From Campylobacterales bacterium (GTDB lineage: Bacteria; Campylobacterota; Campylobacteria; Campylobacterales; QNZT01), in the NCBI GenBank assembly GCA_015663225.1, contig DQSO01000159.1, positions 1 to 6,445 of the forward strand: a stretch of DNA of 6,445 bases, written 5' to 3'. Below, piece by piece: positions 1 to 6,445 of this stretch. The position numbers and the translations under genes were made by a program. Every line of letters starts with the position of its first letter. The stretch's first letter is position 1. The notes beneath the pieces were generated by a model. It was not told the origin of the DNA. It made no database searches and was given only the letters and a program-made list of their open reading frames with translations.

Positions 1-1330
1 CTTCTAAGCTAGTCTTTGGAAGGATAGCTAAAAACTCTTCACCTCCAAACCTACCAATACTATCAACTTCTCTTCTATTTTTATTTAGTATCTTTCCTAA
101 ATCTCTTAAAATCAAATCACCTGCATCATGTCCATAAGTATCATTTACCATTTTAAAGTTATCTAAATCAAAAAATACAAGTGTATACTCTATCTTATAT
201 CTATTGTAAGCCTCTTCAGCAATACGAAGTTCACTATCTAATGCCCTTTTAGAGAGAGTATTTGTCAAAAAATCTAACTTTGACTCTTTTTTAGCTTTGT
301 TTAGTGCAAGTTCTAGTCGATGAACTCTTTTTTGCAGATTTTGCACCATATGAGAATCTTTTTTCATCTTAGATGATAGTGTTGTTGCTTCAAGTTCTAG
401 TGAACTAGCAAGAGTTATCAACCTATCTTTTATATCAGTAAAATCTATATTTTTATCTTCACTTTTAAGCTCATTTTTTATAATACTTATTTTATCTTTA
501 CTAACATTACTCTGCTCCATTAAAGCTAAAATCTTAATAGATAGTTCATCTAATATACCATTTAATGATGATGTTTTACTATTTAACTCTTCACGATCTA
601 GTTTTATTCTTCTTTTTATCAATGACTTTAGTTTCTCTTGTGTTTCTAGAGTTGTAAGAAGTAGTGGTGAGTTTTTTAACTCATAACCAAGAGTTGCTAA
701 CTCATCATCAACCGAGTTAGCAATCGATGGATTTAAAGATGCTACAAGAAGATTGACTAAGTTTTCAAATAGTGAAATATCACTATTTTTAGTTATACAC
801 TCTACAACAGAGTCTACAATATCTTCTAAGTTATTACTTTTTATAGAACAATGAACATCAAGTTTTTTTAGATATGAATCATCATAAGAGGTTAAAAAAT
901 CAAACCACTTATCTTTTATGATTTCAAAACTATTTATATCAGAGAGATACTCAATACGATCAAGTGAGATATTAGCAAGTTCAGTAGCCTCTTTATCATG
1001 CAAAAATGTAATAGTTTGTAGAAGTCTTTTAGTGAGTGTTATAAGGATAAGATTTTGCTTACTTGCATCTCCTGTATTTAGTCTATTGATAGTAGATACT
1101 AAATATGTTATAAAATCACTGAATTTTTTAGTGGAGTGCTTGTTAAAATCCTCTTGCAAACTAGGAGAGAGCTTAGAGAGATATTTATCTAACTCATTAC
1201 AATCTTCAACACTAAATCCACCATCATTTGCTATCTGGCAAAACTTTTCAAGGTAGTTTTTTGGAGTCATTTTAACACCGCTACTAGTTAACTCTTGTAT
1301 CGTACTTTTTACAATATCATTTACCGTCAT
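1..1330 (-). CDS. GGDEF-domain diguanylate cyclase, C-terminus cut by window edge
   Basis: This is the N-terminal 443 residues of a probable diguanylate cyclase, which makes cyclic di-GMP from two GTP. The frame is open from the ATG at 1330 to the left edge, and the C-terminus is missing. Residues 1 to about 300 are polar and helix-rich, with no signal peptide or membrane segment, and begin with an MTPKNYLEKF-type motif at 21-30. A likely coiled coil spans about 302-350. The GGDEF domain starts near 352 (LDFLTNTLSKRAL) and contains FFDLDNFKMVNDTYGHDAGD (386-405, metal-binding Asp388) and the active site GGEEF (429-433). R420-E-V-D423, five residues before GGEEF, fits the inhibitory I-site. 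The start overlaps the lptE stop by four bases (ATGA) and has a good Shine-Dalgarno, so it is probably translationally coupled. The protein is probably cytoplasmic. Its input signal is unknown, and a further domain beyond the edge cannot be excluded. Confidence 0.93.
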   Translation of the reverse strand, partial: MTVNDIVKSTIQELTSSGVKMTPKNYLEKFCQIANDGGFSVEDCNELDKYLSKLSPSLQEDFNKHSTKKFSDFITYLVSTINRLNTGDASKQNLILITLTKRLLQTITFLHDKEATELANISLDRIEYLSDINSFEIIKDKWFDFLTSYDDSYLKKLDVHCSIKSNNLEDIVDSVVECITKNSDISLFENLVNLLVASLNPSIANSVDDELATLGYELKNSPLLLTTLETQEKLKSLIKRRIKLDREELNSKTSSLNGILDELSIKILALMEQSNVSKDKISIIKNELKSEDKNIDFTDIKDRLITLASSLELEATTLSSKMKKDSHMVQNLQKRVHRLELALNKAKKESKLDFLTNTLSKRALDSELRIAEEAYNRYKIEYTLVFFDLDNFKMVNDTYGHDAGDLILRDLGKILNKNRREVDSIGRFGGEEFLAILPKTSLE

Positions 1331-1842
1331 TTTTCACTTCCTTTTAAGTTGTATCCTCTTACGGAGATTTTAGATATAAACTGATCTATCGCCTTTAAAG
1401 CTGCAAATTTTATCGCTTCAAACCTTTTGTTATCACTTATAATACTATTTGCTTCAATAGAAAAATCATAATCCCCACTTGAAGTTATAGTTTGAGTTTT
1501 ACTAAATCTATCTATATAGTTTATCTTCAAACTAACAACACTTTTATAACTTATTACATATCCATCATCATCATATTGAATAGGGGTAAAGCCTATTGAA
1601 TTTAAACTAACTTTTAGTTTAAAATCAGCTCTATTTTCACTAACAAGTGATGATCTAAACTTACTAATAACAGCTTCATTTATAGAATCAGTTATTAAGA
1701 CAGAGTTTTGAGGATCACTAAGAGAGATCTCTACATCAACATATATTTTATCGCCTAATACATTTTTAGTATAGATATGAGTCGGCTTATATCCACAAGA
1801 GCTTAAAAACAAAACTGTTATAAGTATAAGCCAGTATTTCAT
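1327..1842 (-). CDS. lptE: LPS-assembly outer-membrane lipoprotein LptE
   Basis: This 171-residue protein is a probable LptE, the lipoprotein that plugs the LptD barrel and helps deliver LPS to the outer leaflet of the outer membrane. It starts with a short lipoprotein signal peptide: Lys2, a hydrophobic run at 4-13, and the lipobox L13-S-S-C16, followed by GYKP. The lipidated Cys16 would become the mature N-terminus. The rest is a small alternating strand and helix domain with a long amphipathic helix near 137-160, compatible with the LptE fold. LptE sequences diverge strongly, so the call leans on the lipobox, the size (E. coli LptE is about 190 residues) and the position directly after leuS, as in E. 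coli leuS-lptE. Its ATG shares one base with the leuS stop (TAATG), and I see only a weak Shine-Dalgarno. Another small envelope lipoprotein remains possible. Confidence 0.85.
   Translation of the reverse strand: MKYWLILITVLFLSSCGYKPTHIYTKNVLGDKIYVDVEISLSDPQNSVLITDSINEAVISKFRSSLVSENRADFKLKVSLNSIGFTPIQYDDDGYVISYKSVVSLKINYIDRFSKTQTITSSGDYDFSIEANSIISDNKRFEAIKFAALKAIDQFISKISVRGYNLKGSEK
1337..1343 (-). promoter_or_regulatory. Shine-Dalgarno of the diguanylate cyclase gene inside lptE
   Basis: On the minus strand AAGGAAG sits in the final codons of lptE, with its AGGA core 8 bases before the ATG at 1330. It confirms the ATGA-overlap start of the downstream gene. Confidence 0.75.
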
Positions 1843-4283
1843 TATTTAACCACTATATTTACTAACTTATTTGGTACATATATCTCTTTAATGATATTTT
1901 TACCATCTATCCAGCTTGATAACTCTTCTTTTGCTAGAGTTAAAATCTCATCTTTTGAAAGAGTTTTTTCTACTTCTACTTCTGCTCTTTTTTTACCATT
2001 TATAGTAAGTGCTAATTTCATACTATCTTCTACAAAAACTTCTTCTAAAATTTCAAGTTTTTTAAAGTTTTTGAGATTGAACTTTTCACTAGCAATCTCC
2101 CAGCAAATATGAGGAGCAATAGGCTCTAAAATATTTGTTAGTATATAGTAAGCTTCACTCCATATTTTCTCATTTGATTGAGTATTTAAAGCATTTAAAG
2201 CTTCCATTGATGCGGCTATTAATGTATTAAATCCAAAACCCTCTTCATAGATTTCATTTGATTTTTTCAAGGCTTCATATACTTTTTTTCTTGCTAGTTT
2301 CTCCTCTTTAGATAGTGATTTGTGATCTATTGATGGAAGAGTATTTAAGGTAACATTTTCAGCTCGATTTGTAAATCTTTTGATAAATCTAAAAGCACCC
2401 TCAACACCACTATCATTCCACTCTAGCTCTTTAGCAACTGGAGCTGCAAATAAAATAAACATACGAGCTGTATCTGCTCCATACTTTTGTATAATACTAC
2501 TTGGATCTACTGTATTGCCCTTTGATTTACTCATCTTTGCACCATCTTTTAAAACCATACCTTGAGTTAAAAGGTTAGAAAATGGTTCATCTATATCTAT
2601 ATATCCTAAATCTCTAAGTGCTTTTGTAAAAAATCTTGCATATAAAAGATGTAAGATTGCATGTTCTATTCCACCAACATATTGATCAACACCCATCCAA
2701 TACTTTACATCTTCATCATTGTATGGCTTATCTTGCAAGTTTTCACTAACATATCTTAAAAAGTACCAAGAACTTTGAACAAAAGTATCCATAGTATCAG
2801 TCTCTTTAACTGCATCTTTTCCACATGTTGGACAAGTTGTATATTTCCAAGTTGGATGGTTATCTAGTGGATTACCCTCCCCCGAAATCTTCACATCTTT
2901 GGGAAGTGTAACTGGTAAATCTTCTTTTTTTACTGGAACTATTCCACAACTATCACACTTGATAAAAGGAAGTGGAGCACCCCAATATCTTTGACGACTT
3001 ATTCCCCAATCTCTTAGTTTAAAGTTTACTTTTCTTTTTCCCATAGAGTTTTTTTCAAAGTGATATATGATAGAGCTTCCAGCTTTGGTTGAGTTCATAC
3101 CGCTAAACTCACCACTATCTATCAATAAACCAGCTTCTGTATAGGCTCTATCTGTTACCAACTCACCACTTTTTGGAGTGATTACAGTTTTTATAGGTAG
3201 ATTATATTGTGATGCAAACTCAAAATCTCTCTCATCGTGAGCGGGAACGGCCATAACTGCCCCACTTCCATATGAACTTAAAACAAAGTTAGCAACCAAA
3301 ACAGGGATCTCCTCTTTTGTAAAAGGGTGTATGACATGAAGTCCTAACTCCACTCCCTCTTTATCTGCGATATTTCTATCTCTTTCACTTTGATTTTGGA
3401 TTTTTAAAAGTCTATCTTGTGCGGCTTGTGGTATTTTATTGTTTTGTATTAGATAATTTACTATTTCATGATCTGCTGCAAGTGCTGAGTAAGTTACACC
3501 ATAGATAGTATCAGGACGAGTTGTAAATACTTCAAATGAGTCAAACTTACCATCAAGCAGTTCTTTTGATTTATCTGTAAACTCTAAAGCAAACTCTAAA
3601 CCTTCACTTCGTCCTATCCAGTTTTTTTGCATAGTTATAACTTGTTTTGGCCAACCATTTTCTAGTTTTTTCAGATCATCATGTAGCTCTTGTGCATATT
3701 TTGTTATAGCTATTGAGTATGACGGCATGAGTTTTAACTCACTCTCATTGTCACATCTCCAACAACACCCATCAACTACCTGTTCATTTGCTAAAACAGT
3801 ATGACAAGTTTGACACCAATTTACACTTTGAGTATTTTGATAGAGAAGACCTTCGTTGAACATCTTTATCAAAAACTCTTGTTCAAACTTTGAGTAGAGT
3901 TCATCGCTTGTTGCAAACTCTCTTTTTTTAGAAAATGATAATCCCAAAGAGGAGAGTTCACTCCTCATATAGTCTATATTTTCATAGGTCCATTTTTTAG
4001 GGTGTAGATTGTGTTTTATAGCTGCATTTTCAGCTGGCATTCCAAAACTATCCCAACCTATTGGATGAAGAACATTGAAGTTGTTTTTTCGATAGTGTCG
4101 AGATATGGCATCACTTATTGAGTAGTTTCTTACATGACCCATATGGATTCGTCCACTTGGATATGGGAACATGCTCAGTATATATTTTTTTGGTTTATCA
4201 TGTGAAGAGTCTGGCTCATAAGAGTCATTTTCTTCCCAATATTTTTGCCACTTTTTCTCTATAATTTGTGGAGTATATTTCAT
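1842..4283 (-). CDS. leuS: Leucyl-tRNA synthetase (class I), complete
   Basis: This cytoplasmic enzyme attaches leucine to tRNA-Leu at the cost of ATP. The protein is 813 residues from the ATG at 4283. The class I signatures are HMGH (47-50, in [14 protein letters not shown]) and KMSKS (583-587). The CP1 editing domain carries TTRPDT (254-259) and [10 protein letters not shown] with Asp350 and Asp353, so proofreading of mischarged tRNA looks intact. Cysteines at 157/160 and 174/177 form a zinc-binding knuckle, and a second CxxC pair lies at 443/446 and 484/487. [17 protein letters not shown] shows that the leucine-specific insertion found before KMSKS in E. coli is absent, which accounts for most of the length difference from the 860-residue E. 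coli enzyme. A TTG at 4286 would add one Met but lies only 2 bases from the Shine-Dalgarno. The gene lies 16 bases after the upstream membrane-protein gene and overlaps lptE by one base. Confidence 0.98.
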   Translation of the reverse strand: MKYTPQIIEKKWQKYWEENDSYEPDSSHDKPKKYILSMFPYPSGRIHMGHVRNYSISDAISRHYRKNNFNVLHPIGWDSFGMPAENAAIKHNLHPKKWTYENIDYMRSELSSLGLSFSKKREFATSDELYSKFEQEFLIKMFNEGLLYQNTQSVNWCQTCHTVLANEQVVDGCCWRCDNESELKLMPSYSIAITKYAQELHDDLKKLENGWPKQVITMQKNWIGRSEGLEFALEFTDKSKELLDGKFDSFEVFTTRPDTIYGVTYSALAADHEIVNYLIQNNKIPQAAQDRLLKIQNQSERDRNIADKEGVELGLHVIHPFTKEEIPVLVANFVLSSYGSGAVMAVPAHDERDFEFASQYNLPIKTVITPKSGELVTDRAYTEAGLLIDSGEFSGMNSTKAGSSIIYHFEKNSMGKRKVNFKLRDWGISRQRYWGAPLPFIKCDSCGIVPVKKEDLPVTLPKDVKISGEGNPLDNHPTWKYTTCPTCGKDAVKETDTMDTFVQSSWYFLRYVSENLQDKPYNDEDVKYWMGVDQYVGGIEHAILHLLYARFFTKALRDLGYIDIDEPFSNLLTQGMVLKDGAKMSKSKGNTVDPSSIIQKYGADTARMFILFAAPVAKELEWNDSGVEGAFRFIKRFTNRAENVTLNTLPSIDHKSLSKEEKLARKKVYEALKKSNEIYEEGFGFNTLIAASMEALNALNTQSNEKIWSEAYYILTNILEPIAPHICWEIASEKFNLKNFKKLEILEEVFVEDSMKLALTINGKKRAEVEVEKTLSKDEILTLAKEELSSWIDGKNIIKEIYVPNKLVNIVVK

Positions 4284-4286
4284 CAA

Positions 4287-4293
4287 CTTCCTT
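4287..4293 (-). promoter_or_regulatory. Shine-Dalgarno that decides the leuS start
   Basis: On the minus strand the sequence reads AAGGAAG-TTG-ATG. The AGGA core is 5 bases from the ATG at 4283 but only 2 bases from the TTG at 4286. The ATG is therefore the better start, and the protein begins MKYTPQ. Confidence 0.75.
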
Positions 4294-4299
4294 CTATGT

Positions 4300-4650
4300 T
4301 TAAAATTCTTCTTTTGTTCTTGATGCTTCTATCAATACTAATGCCATTGAAAAAACATTTGCTATAACAGCTCCAATAGCTAGTGAAATAGCTATAGTTG
4401 TATGTTCAGTGCTTTGTACAGTTATCTTTGCAAAATAAAATGCTGGTATAAGATGCAAATCAGCAACTAGTGATGATGCAAACAGTTCAGCTGCTAGCAT
4501 ATTTTTAACACCAATCTTTAAAAGTGTAGATACAATATTGATACTAGCTGCAATAAACAGTGCAGTTGAACTTTGAAAATATATATAACCCGCCGTTGTA
4601 GTCAAACTCATCAATGCAAAAAATACAAATGTTACTTTACCCCAATTCAT
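4300..4650 (-). CDS. Small four-helix membrane protein, DUF6394-like
   Basis: This 116-residue protein has no assignable function. It is strongly hydrophobic, with four probable membrane helices at about 6-25, 29-47, 54-75 and 86-108, short polar loops, and a charged C-terminal tail (EASRTKEEF). It therefore probably sits in the inner membrane. It resembles the uncharacterised DUF6394 family that I associate with Campylobacterota; this is from memory and was not searched. The ATG at 4650 has a strong Shine-Dalgarno (AGGAGA) that begins within 3 bases of the secF stop. The gene is held tightly between secF and leuS, so it is probably translated from the same mRNA as the Sec accessory genes. 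A role alongside SecDF is possible but rests on position alone. No catalytic motif or cysteine is visible. Confidence 0.85.
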   Translation of the reverse strand: MNWGKVTFVFFALMSLTTTAGYIYFQSSTALFIAASINIVSTLLKIGVKNMLAAELFASSLVADLHLIPAFYFAKITVQSTEHTTIAISLAIGAVIANVFSMALVLIEASRTKEEF

Positions 4651-4654
4651 TCTA

Positions 4655-4660
4655 TCTCCT
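4655..4660 (-). promoter_or_regulatory. Shine-Dalgarno of the small membrane protein
   Basis: On the minus strand AGGAGA lies 4 bases before the ATG at 4650. It shares a base with the secF stop codon (TAAGGAGA). This supports the chosen start and translation of a small gene that would otherwise be easy to dismiss. Confidence 0.8.
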
Positions 4661-5631
4661 TATAATACTCCACCCTCAAACTGGGCTCTCATTTTATCTT
4701 TTTCAGCTCTAGCTTTCGCTTTTTTCGCTTCACTTGCTTTAAAACTTTTTAGATCAAATCCTAACCATTTCAAAAATGGCGATGCAACAAAAATAGAACT
4801 ATATGTTCCAACAACTACACCAATAAGCATTGTAAAACTAAATCCATGAATAATCTCTCCGCCAAACAAAAATAGTGTTAAAACAACAAAAAATGTTGTC
4901 AATGAAGTAAGAGTTGTACGAGCTAAAGTTTTTGTAACTGATTCATTTATAACTGTAAAAAGTTCATAAGTTTTACTATTTTTAATACCATCTCTAATCC
5001 TATCAAATACGATAATAGTATCATTTAACGAGTAACCAAGTATAGTAAGTAGTGCAGCTAAAATATCAAGATTTACATCTATTTGAAATAAAACTATCAT
5101 ACCAAGAGCAATAGATACATCATGCACTAAAGCAAAGATAGAAGCCACAGCAAATCTCCACTCAAATCTAAGTGCGATATATACCAAAATAGCTAAGATT
5201 GAAAAGCCCATAGCCTCTAAACCTTTAATCCTAAGTTCATTTCCAACTTTTGGACCAACCATATCTACTCTTCTAACTTCAAAATCACCTGTAGTTTTAA
5301 GTAACACTCTTACTTTGTCGCCTATATCATTTGCAACTGAAGTTGAGGTAGTTGGTATTCGTATAACAACCTCTTCATCGCTACCAAACTTTGTAACGAT
5401 TGATGAAGCGAAACTCTCATCAGTTTTTAAAGCTTCTCTGATACTAGGTATTGGTGCTGCTTGTTTGTATTGAAGTTGAACTATTGTTCCACCTGTAAAA
5501 TCTATACCGTAGTTTAAACCTTTAGTGAAAATCAAAAAATATGAAGCAAGTATAATAGTAACTGATAGTGCTATAAAAGCTTTGCTTTTCCCCATGAAAT
5601 CATGTGTTTTATCATTTTTAAAAAACTCCAT
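4660..5631 (-). CDS. secF: Protein translocase accessory subunit SecF, complete
   Basis: SecF pairs with SecD in the inner membrane. The complex uses the proton-motive force to pull preproteins out of SecYEG on the periplasmic side. The protein is 323 residues, typical of a stand-alone SecF. A first membrane helix lies at about 16-36, followed by GIDFTGGT (42-49) and a periplasmic domain to about 120. VGPKVG (125-130) leads into five more membrane helices between about 135 and 290. GYSLNDTIIVFDRIR (199-213) contains Asp204, and TLARTTLTSLTTFF (235-248) contains Arg238. By motif and spacing these match Asp637 and Arg671 of Thermus SecDF, which are needed for proton-linked function. The tail after 295 is lysine- and alanine-rich and cytoplasmic. 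The ATG directly follows the secD TAG with no gap, and its Shine-Dalgarno lies inside the end of secD. Confidence 0.98.
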   Translation of the reverse strand: MEFFKNDKTHDFMGKSKAFIALSVTIILASYFLIFTKGLNYGIDFTGGTIVQLQYKQAAPIPSIREALKTDESFASSIVTKFGSDEEVVIRIPTTSTSVANDIGDKVRVLLKTTGDFEVRRVDMVGPKVGNELRIKGLEAMGFSILAILVYIALRFEWRFAVASIFALVHDVSIALGMIVLFQIDVNLDILAALLTILGYSLNDTIIVFDRIRDGIKNSKTYELFTVINESVTKTLARTTLTSLTTFFVVLTLFLFGGEIIHGFSFTMLIGVVVGTYSSIFVASPFLKWLGFDLKSFKASEAKKAKARAEKDKMRAQFEGGVL

Positions 5632-6445
5632 CTACTTAGCCTCCACTTTTATACCAAACCATTTTTTAAGGCTCTTTTTATCTATTTTATTATGCTTAAC
5701 AAGAAAGTCATAAACACCATGTGTTCCTAAAATAGCTGTTAACATAGAAGCTAAAATACCTATACTAATAGTTATAGCAAAACCTTTTATAGGTCCTGTA
5801 CCAAAAGCATAAAGTAGTATTGCAGCTATCAAAGTTGTGATATTTGCATCTAAGATTGCAGTCATCGCATTTTCATAACCATTTTCAATACTCATCTTGA
5901 TACTCCTGCCTTTATTTAAAAGCTCTCGTATCCGTTCATTTATAATAACATTTGCATCGACTGCCATACCAACAGTCAAGACGATACCAGCCATACCAGG
6001 GAGTGTTAAAGTCGCACCAAACAAAGACATCACTGCTATTATTGTAAATAAATTTGCAATAAGTGCGATATTTGAAATAAGACCAGCATATCCATAGTAG
6101 ATAACCATAAAAACAACAACAAGTAAAAATCCACTAATAAGTGCCATCATACTTTGTCGTATACTATCAGCTCCCAAACTAGGACCTACACTTCTTTTTT
6201 CTAACAATTCAACTGGTGCTAACAGGGCCCCACTTCTAAGTGCTATCGCAATATCACCAGCTTCTTGCAGAGTAAAGCTTCCACTTATCTGTCCACTTCC
6301 ACCACCAATTCGCTCTCTAATATATGGAGCTGAGTAGACAACACCATCTAAAACAACTGCCATTCGTCTATCTATATTTTTTCCAGACCAATCGCCAAAT
6401 ATCTTTCCACCTGCACTGTTTAGAGTAAAGTTGATAACTGGACGA
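5632..6445 (-). CDS. secD: Protein translocase accessory subunit SecD, C-terminal part
   Basis: This is the last 270 residues of SecD; the N-terminus lies beyond the right edge. SecD is the larger partner of SecF in the proton-driven translocase accessory complex. The frame stays open from the edge through the Met codon at 6363, and the upstream residues ([20 protein letters not shown]) are normal SecD sequence, so 6363 is not the real start. In order, the fragment shows the end of the periplasmic P1 domain ([13 protein letters not shown], then [12 protein letters not shown]), the [10 protein letters not shown] junction, five membrane helices, and [18 protein letters not shown]. The Asp of MAVDANV (fragment residue 163) matches the proton-pathway Asp340 of Thermus Sec[11 protein letters not shown] carries Leu where many SecD proteins have Pro. 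The gene ends in TAG immediately before the secF ATG. yajC would be expected further upstream, outside the window. Confidence 0.97.
   Translation of the reverse strand, partial: RPVINFTLNSAGGKIFGDWSGKNIDRRMAVVLDGVVYSAPYIRERIGGGSGQISGSFTLQEAGDIAIALRSGALLAPVELLEKRSVGPSLGADSIRQSMMALISGFLLVVVFMVIYYGYAGLISNIALIANLFTIIAVMSLFGATLTLPGMAGIVLTVGMAVDANVIINERIRELLNKGRSIKMSIENGYENAMTAILDANITTLIAAILLYAFGTGPIKGFAITISIGILASMLTAILGTHGVYDFLVKHNKIDKKSLKKWFGIKVEAK
5640..5644 (-). promoter_or_regulatory. Shine-Dalgarno of secF inside secD
   Basis: On the minus strand GGAGG lies 8 bases before the secF ATG, within the last codons of secD. Together with the abutting TAG-ATG junction, it fixes the secF start and suggests coupled translation of the two partner subunits. 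Confidence 0.8.

Noticed and set aside
918..1256. Plus-strand open frame of 112 residues
   Set aside because: It lies wholly antisense to the well-supported GGDEF gene and has no recognisable protein features of its own.
1891..2565. Two short plus-strand open frames within leuS (1891-2112 and 2380-2565)
   Set aside because: They are antisense shadows of leuS, which has intact motifs throughout this stretch.
868..4193. Runs of six or seven T on the plus strand (for example near 868, 1988, 3622, 4186) as phase-variation tracts
   Set aside because: They are short A/T runs of the kind expected in low-GC coding sequence (Lys and Phe codons). Campylobacterota phase variation usually uses longer G or C tracts.
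4284..4286. TTG at 4286 as the leuS start
   Set aside because: It is only 2 bases from the Shine-Dalgarno core. The adjacent ATG has better spacing and gives the family-typical N-terminus.
5525..6097. Short plus-strand open frames across secF and secD (5525-5713 and 5897-6097)
   Set aside because: They are antisense to conserved membrane-helix coding sequence. Their hydrophobic look is a by-product of the opposite strand.
6361..6363. Met codon at 6363 as the secD start
   Set aside because: The frame continues upstream to the window edge with normal SecD residues, and 270 residues is too short for SecD.
1..6445. CRISPR arrays, mobile elements, tRNA genes or a new defence system
   Set aside because: No repeated spacer pattern, transposase, inverted-repeat ends, tRNA-like sequence or unexplained gap was seen. 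Almost every base belongs to a conserved coding frame.

Overview
This is a low-GC, almost fully coding window in which all six genes lie on the minus strand and read from high to low coordinates. Gene content, gene order and the style of the encoded proteins point to a Campylobacterota (epsilonproteobacterial) genome, most likely a Sulfurimonas-like or related free-living member. That assignment rests on recalled synteny and protein style, not on a search.

In transcription order the layout is: the 3' part of secD (enters from the right edge, ends 5632); secF (5631-4660); a small four-helix membrane protein resembling the DUF6394 family (4650-4300); leuS, leucyl-tRNA synthetase (4283-1842); lptE, the outer-membrane LPS-assembly lipoprotein (1842-1327); and a GGDEF diguanylate cyclase (1330-1) that runs off the left edge. 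Gaps are 0, 9 and 16 bases, followed by overlaps of 1 and 4 bases. I see no intergenic space able to hold a terminator or a conventional promoter, so this looks like one co-transcribed unit whose promoter lies beyond the right edge.

Functionally, SecD and SecF form the proton-driven accessory complex of the Sec translocon. LptE is itself a Sec-exported lipoprotein that helps insert LPS at the cell surface. LeuS charges tRNA-Leu. The leuS-lptE pair is also adjacent in E. coli, which supports the lptE call. The distal diguanylate cyclase has an intact GGEEF active site and an RxxD inhibitory site behind a roughly 300-residue helical N-terminal region of unknown role. Its translation appears coupled to lptE.

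I found no mobile element, CRISPR array, RNA gene or phage signature. The window is mostly conserved housekeeping sequence. The parts worth a second look are the uncharacterised membrane protein between secF and leuS, and the c-di-GMP enzyme at the end of the envelope-biogenesis operon.
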